A stretch of 8,124 nucleotides of DNA from an uncultured Porphyromonadaceae bacterium (GTDB lineage: Bacteria > Bacteroidota > Bacteroidia > Bacteroidales > Muribaculaceae): assembly GCA_947174225.1 (NCBI GenBank), contig CAMWIF010000103.1, forward strand, positions 1 to 8,124. Direction: 5' to 3'. How positions within the stretch are numbered: the first letter of the stretch is position 1; the number at the start of each line of letters is the position of its first letter. Positions 7,701-8,124 of the stretch are shown piece after piece. A model generated the notes under the pieces. It was not told the DNA's origin. It saw only the letters and a list, made by a program, of their open reading frames with translations, and searched no databases. Position numbers and translations under genes: made by a program.

Positions 7701-8013
7701 CTGCGAAGCTAATTACTCCAACGCGCACGGTACTCCGTGGGTCTACAAACACAAGAACCTCGGTAAACTTGTGGGTATGCCTGTGCCCGGCACTATGTCA
7801 AGCGTGAACTGGATTGACCTTCAGAATCCTGATTTTATATTCGGTGTTCCTGTAGTGGCATTCCGCACTGAAGACGGCACAATCTTGGAGAATACCCAGC
7901 TCGAGCCGGACATCAAGGTAGCCAACTCCCCCGAAGACATTGCCGCCGGACGTGACCGCCAACTCGAAACCGCCGTCACTACCCTCCTCCGCGACCTCGA
8001 CAACAGCAAATAA
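4741..8013 (+). CDS. Periplasmic tricorn-like protease (peptidase family S41)
   Basis: 1090 residues, close to the archaeal tricorn length. It should degrade peptides or proteins in the periplasm. Order of parts: signal peptide 1-21 (SASA before LTPLW); first beta-propeller about 25-310 with PD40-type repeats (ISPDGSKIAF, WSPDGSQIAF, FSPDGTEIYF); second propeller about 315-690 (SPDGKQVAF, SPDGKKMAF, WSDDGNAIIF), interrupted by a Lys/Glu-rich linker at 564-604; C1 helical region about 700-780; PDZ about 793-877; S41 catalytic core about 882-1075. Expected catalytic residues are present by alignment from memory to Thermoplasma tricorn: S776-H777 (LNVSHSG), nucleophile S993 (NYSNAHG), E1050 (LENTQLEPD) and the oxyanion-hole loop NGGG at 943-946. 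The residue after the nucleophile is Asn, where archaeal tricorn has Asp. I start at the ATG at 4741, not the adjacent in-frame TTG at 4738. It diverges from the sigma operon with its own promoter. Confidence 0.93.
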   Translation: MKFRMYLTGAAFMAIAFSASALTPLWVRDVKISPDGSKIAFSYKGDIYTVPFNGGNATRLTFDPAYDSTPVWSPDGSQIAFASDRNGSVDVYLMSADGGTEKRLTYNSASELVEAFSPDGTEIYFSATIQDPAISPAFPTGRLTELYSINLDGSGLKQVLPTPAKALSVLPDGKILYEDVKGMEDKWRKHHTSSVTRDIWLFDPATGKHTNITDHAGEDLSPAGSAETGTLYFLSERNGGSLNVYTMPLNNPDASPKAITDFKDHPVRFLSVGNNDRLAFTYNGELYTMTPGGTPTPLSVNVSDDTPAEPVNVSVYSADEALPSPDGKQVAFISRGEVFVTSTEYPSVKQITHTPALESGLSWGRDGRTLYYSSLRSGKSNIYKASIARKDDPNFSNATLIEEVALFPEDGIERGYPELSPDGKKMAFVQDRTKLMVMDMASKSVKALDGGNITNYRSGGFPVKWAPDSRLLTLEVMNPSHEPYGDIAIVDTKTGEFIPVTQTGYFDQEPRWSDDGNAIIFASERYGMRNHASWGSEMDVMMVFLNQEAYDKFRLSEEDYALLKEVEKQQKKDAEKKDDAKKDSKKKGKKNSKADSKEEKAEEKSNDIVIEREGLADRIVRLTPNSSQLGDYILSKDGETLYYLSAFEGGYDLWKKDLRKGDVSLAKKLDAGSTGMVADNDGNIFLIGRSVKKFNPKGNDMKNVSISTKMKIDEAAEREVMLDFVENEARERFYLPEMPVDWEAYVANYRRFLPHINNGYDFAALLSELLGELNVSHSGGRYYPSGTPDPTASLGLIFNLTVPSEGLSIEEVVAGGPFDRATSKVKAGDIVTAINGEPIKADSDWAKLFNNLTRKKTLVSFSRPSSGESWEEVVLPITNGAMNNLLYNRWVKAREHEVDSLSSGRLGYVHIRSMDDGSFRKVYAKLLGEYVDREGIVIDTRWNGGGRLHEDIEVLFSGDKYLTQEIHGKKSSEMPSRRWNKPSIMIICEANYSNAHGTPWVYKHKNLGKLVGMPVPGTMSSVNWIDLQNPDFIFGVPVVAFRTEDGTILENTQLEPDIKVANSPEDIAAGRDRQLETAVTTLLRDLDNSK

Positions 8014-8099
8014 GCCTATTTAAAGCGTCTAATTAGGACCATTAATACCATTCAAGTACTCCAATTAAAAGGATTCAAATAGGAGTCGGTCCCGAATCA

Positions 8100-8124
8100 G
8101 ATAATTTTAGATTTTGAAATTATC
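8100..8124. repeat. A/T-rich hairpin at the right window edge
   Basis: GATAATTT (8100-8107) and AAATTATC (8117-8124) are perfect inverted arms. With G.U pairs the stem extends inward to 8110/8114, closed by the three-base loop ATT. It lies 86 bases after the protease stop codon and is cut by the window edge, so a following T tract cannot be seen. It could be part of a weak terminator or of a control site for the next gene. No coding sequence is visible in 8014-8124. Confidence 0.35.

Noticed and set aside
1..8124. CRISPR arrays, tRNA or rRNA genes, insertion sequences
   Set aside because: I saw no repeat-spacer pattern, no cloverleaf, and no transposase or terminal repeats on either strand.

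Overview
The window looks like chromosomal DNA of a member of the Bacteroidota, most likely order Bacteroidales; a Muribaculaceae-like gut commensal is possible but cannot be proven here. The reasons are a Bacteroidetes-type promoter (TTG, 20 bp, TAnnTTTG) instead of a classical -35/-10, A-rich leaders without Shine-Dalgarno sequences, and typical families: a long TlpA-like thioredoxin protein, an ECF sigma factor with a membrane partner, and a periplasmic tricorn-like S41 peptidase.

Layout. Positions 1-177 are non-coding apart from a good intrinsic terminator (47-79) reading leftward. Positions 178-4486 hold four leftward genes that look like one operon, in transcription order: ECF sigma factor (4486-3992), single-pass membrane protein that is the likely anti-sigma factor (3990-3226, one base after the sigma stop codon), unrecognised secreted protein with exactly two cysteines (3174-2353), and exported protein with a C-terminal CGPC thioredoxin domain (2265-178). 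Gaps are 1, 51 and 87 bp, and the terminator closes the unit. Positions 4487-4740 are a divergent control region with an 8-bp-arm inverted repeat in front of the sigma gene, a 16-bp A/T palindrome, and a consensus promoter for the rightward gene. Positions 4741-8013 encode a 1090-residue tricorn-family protease with signal peptide, beta-propellers, Lys-rich linker, PDZ domain and S41 core. Positions 8014-8124 are non-coding and end in an A/T-rich hairpin cut by the window edge.

Working model (inference). The membrane protein holds the sigma factor until an envelope signal releases it; the sigma factor then raises expression of its own operon, which delivers a thioredoxin-fold protein and a possible disulfide-bonded client to the periplasm. 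The divergent protease has its own housekeeping-type promoter, and its coding sequence is clearly richer in G+C than the operon. It may be an unrelated neighbour or a functional partner in envelope protein quality control. The most unusual content is the compact sigma / membrane partner / two-cysteine secreted protein / thioredoxin set and the symmetric element in its leader.
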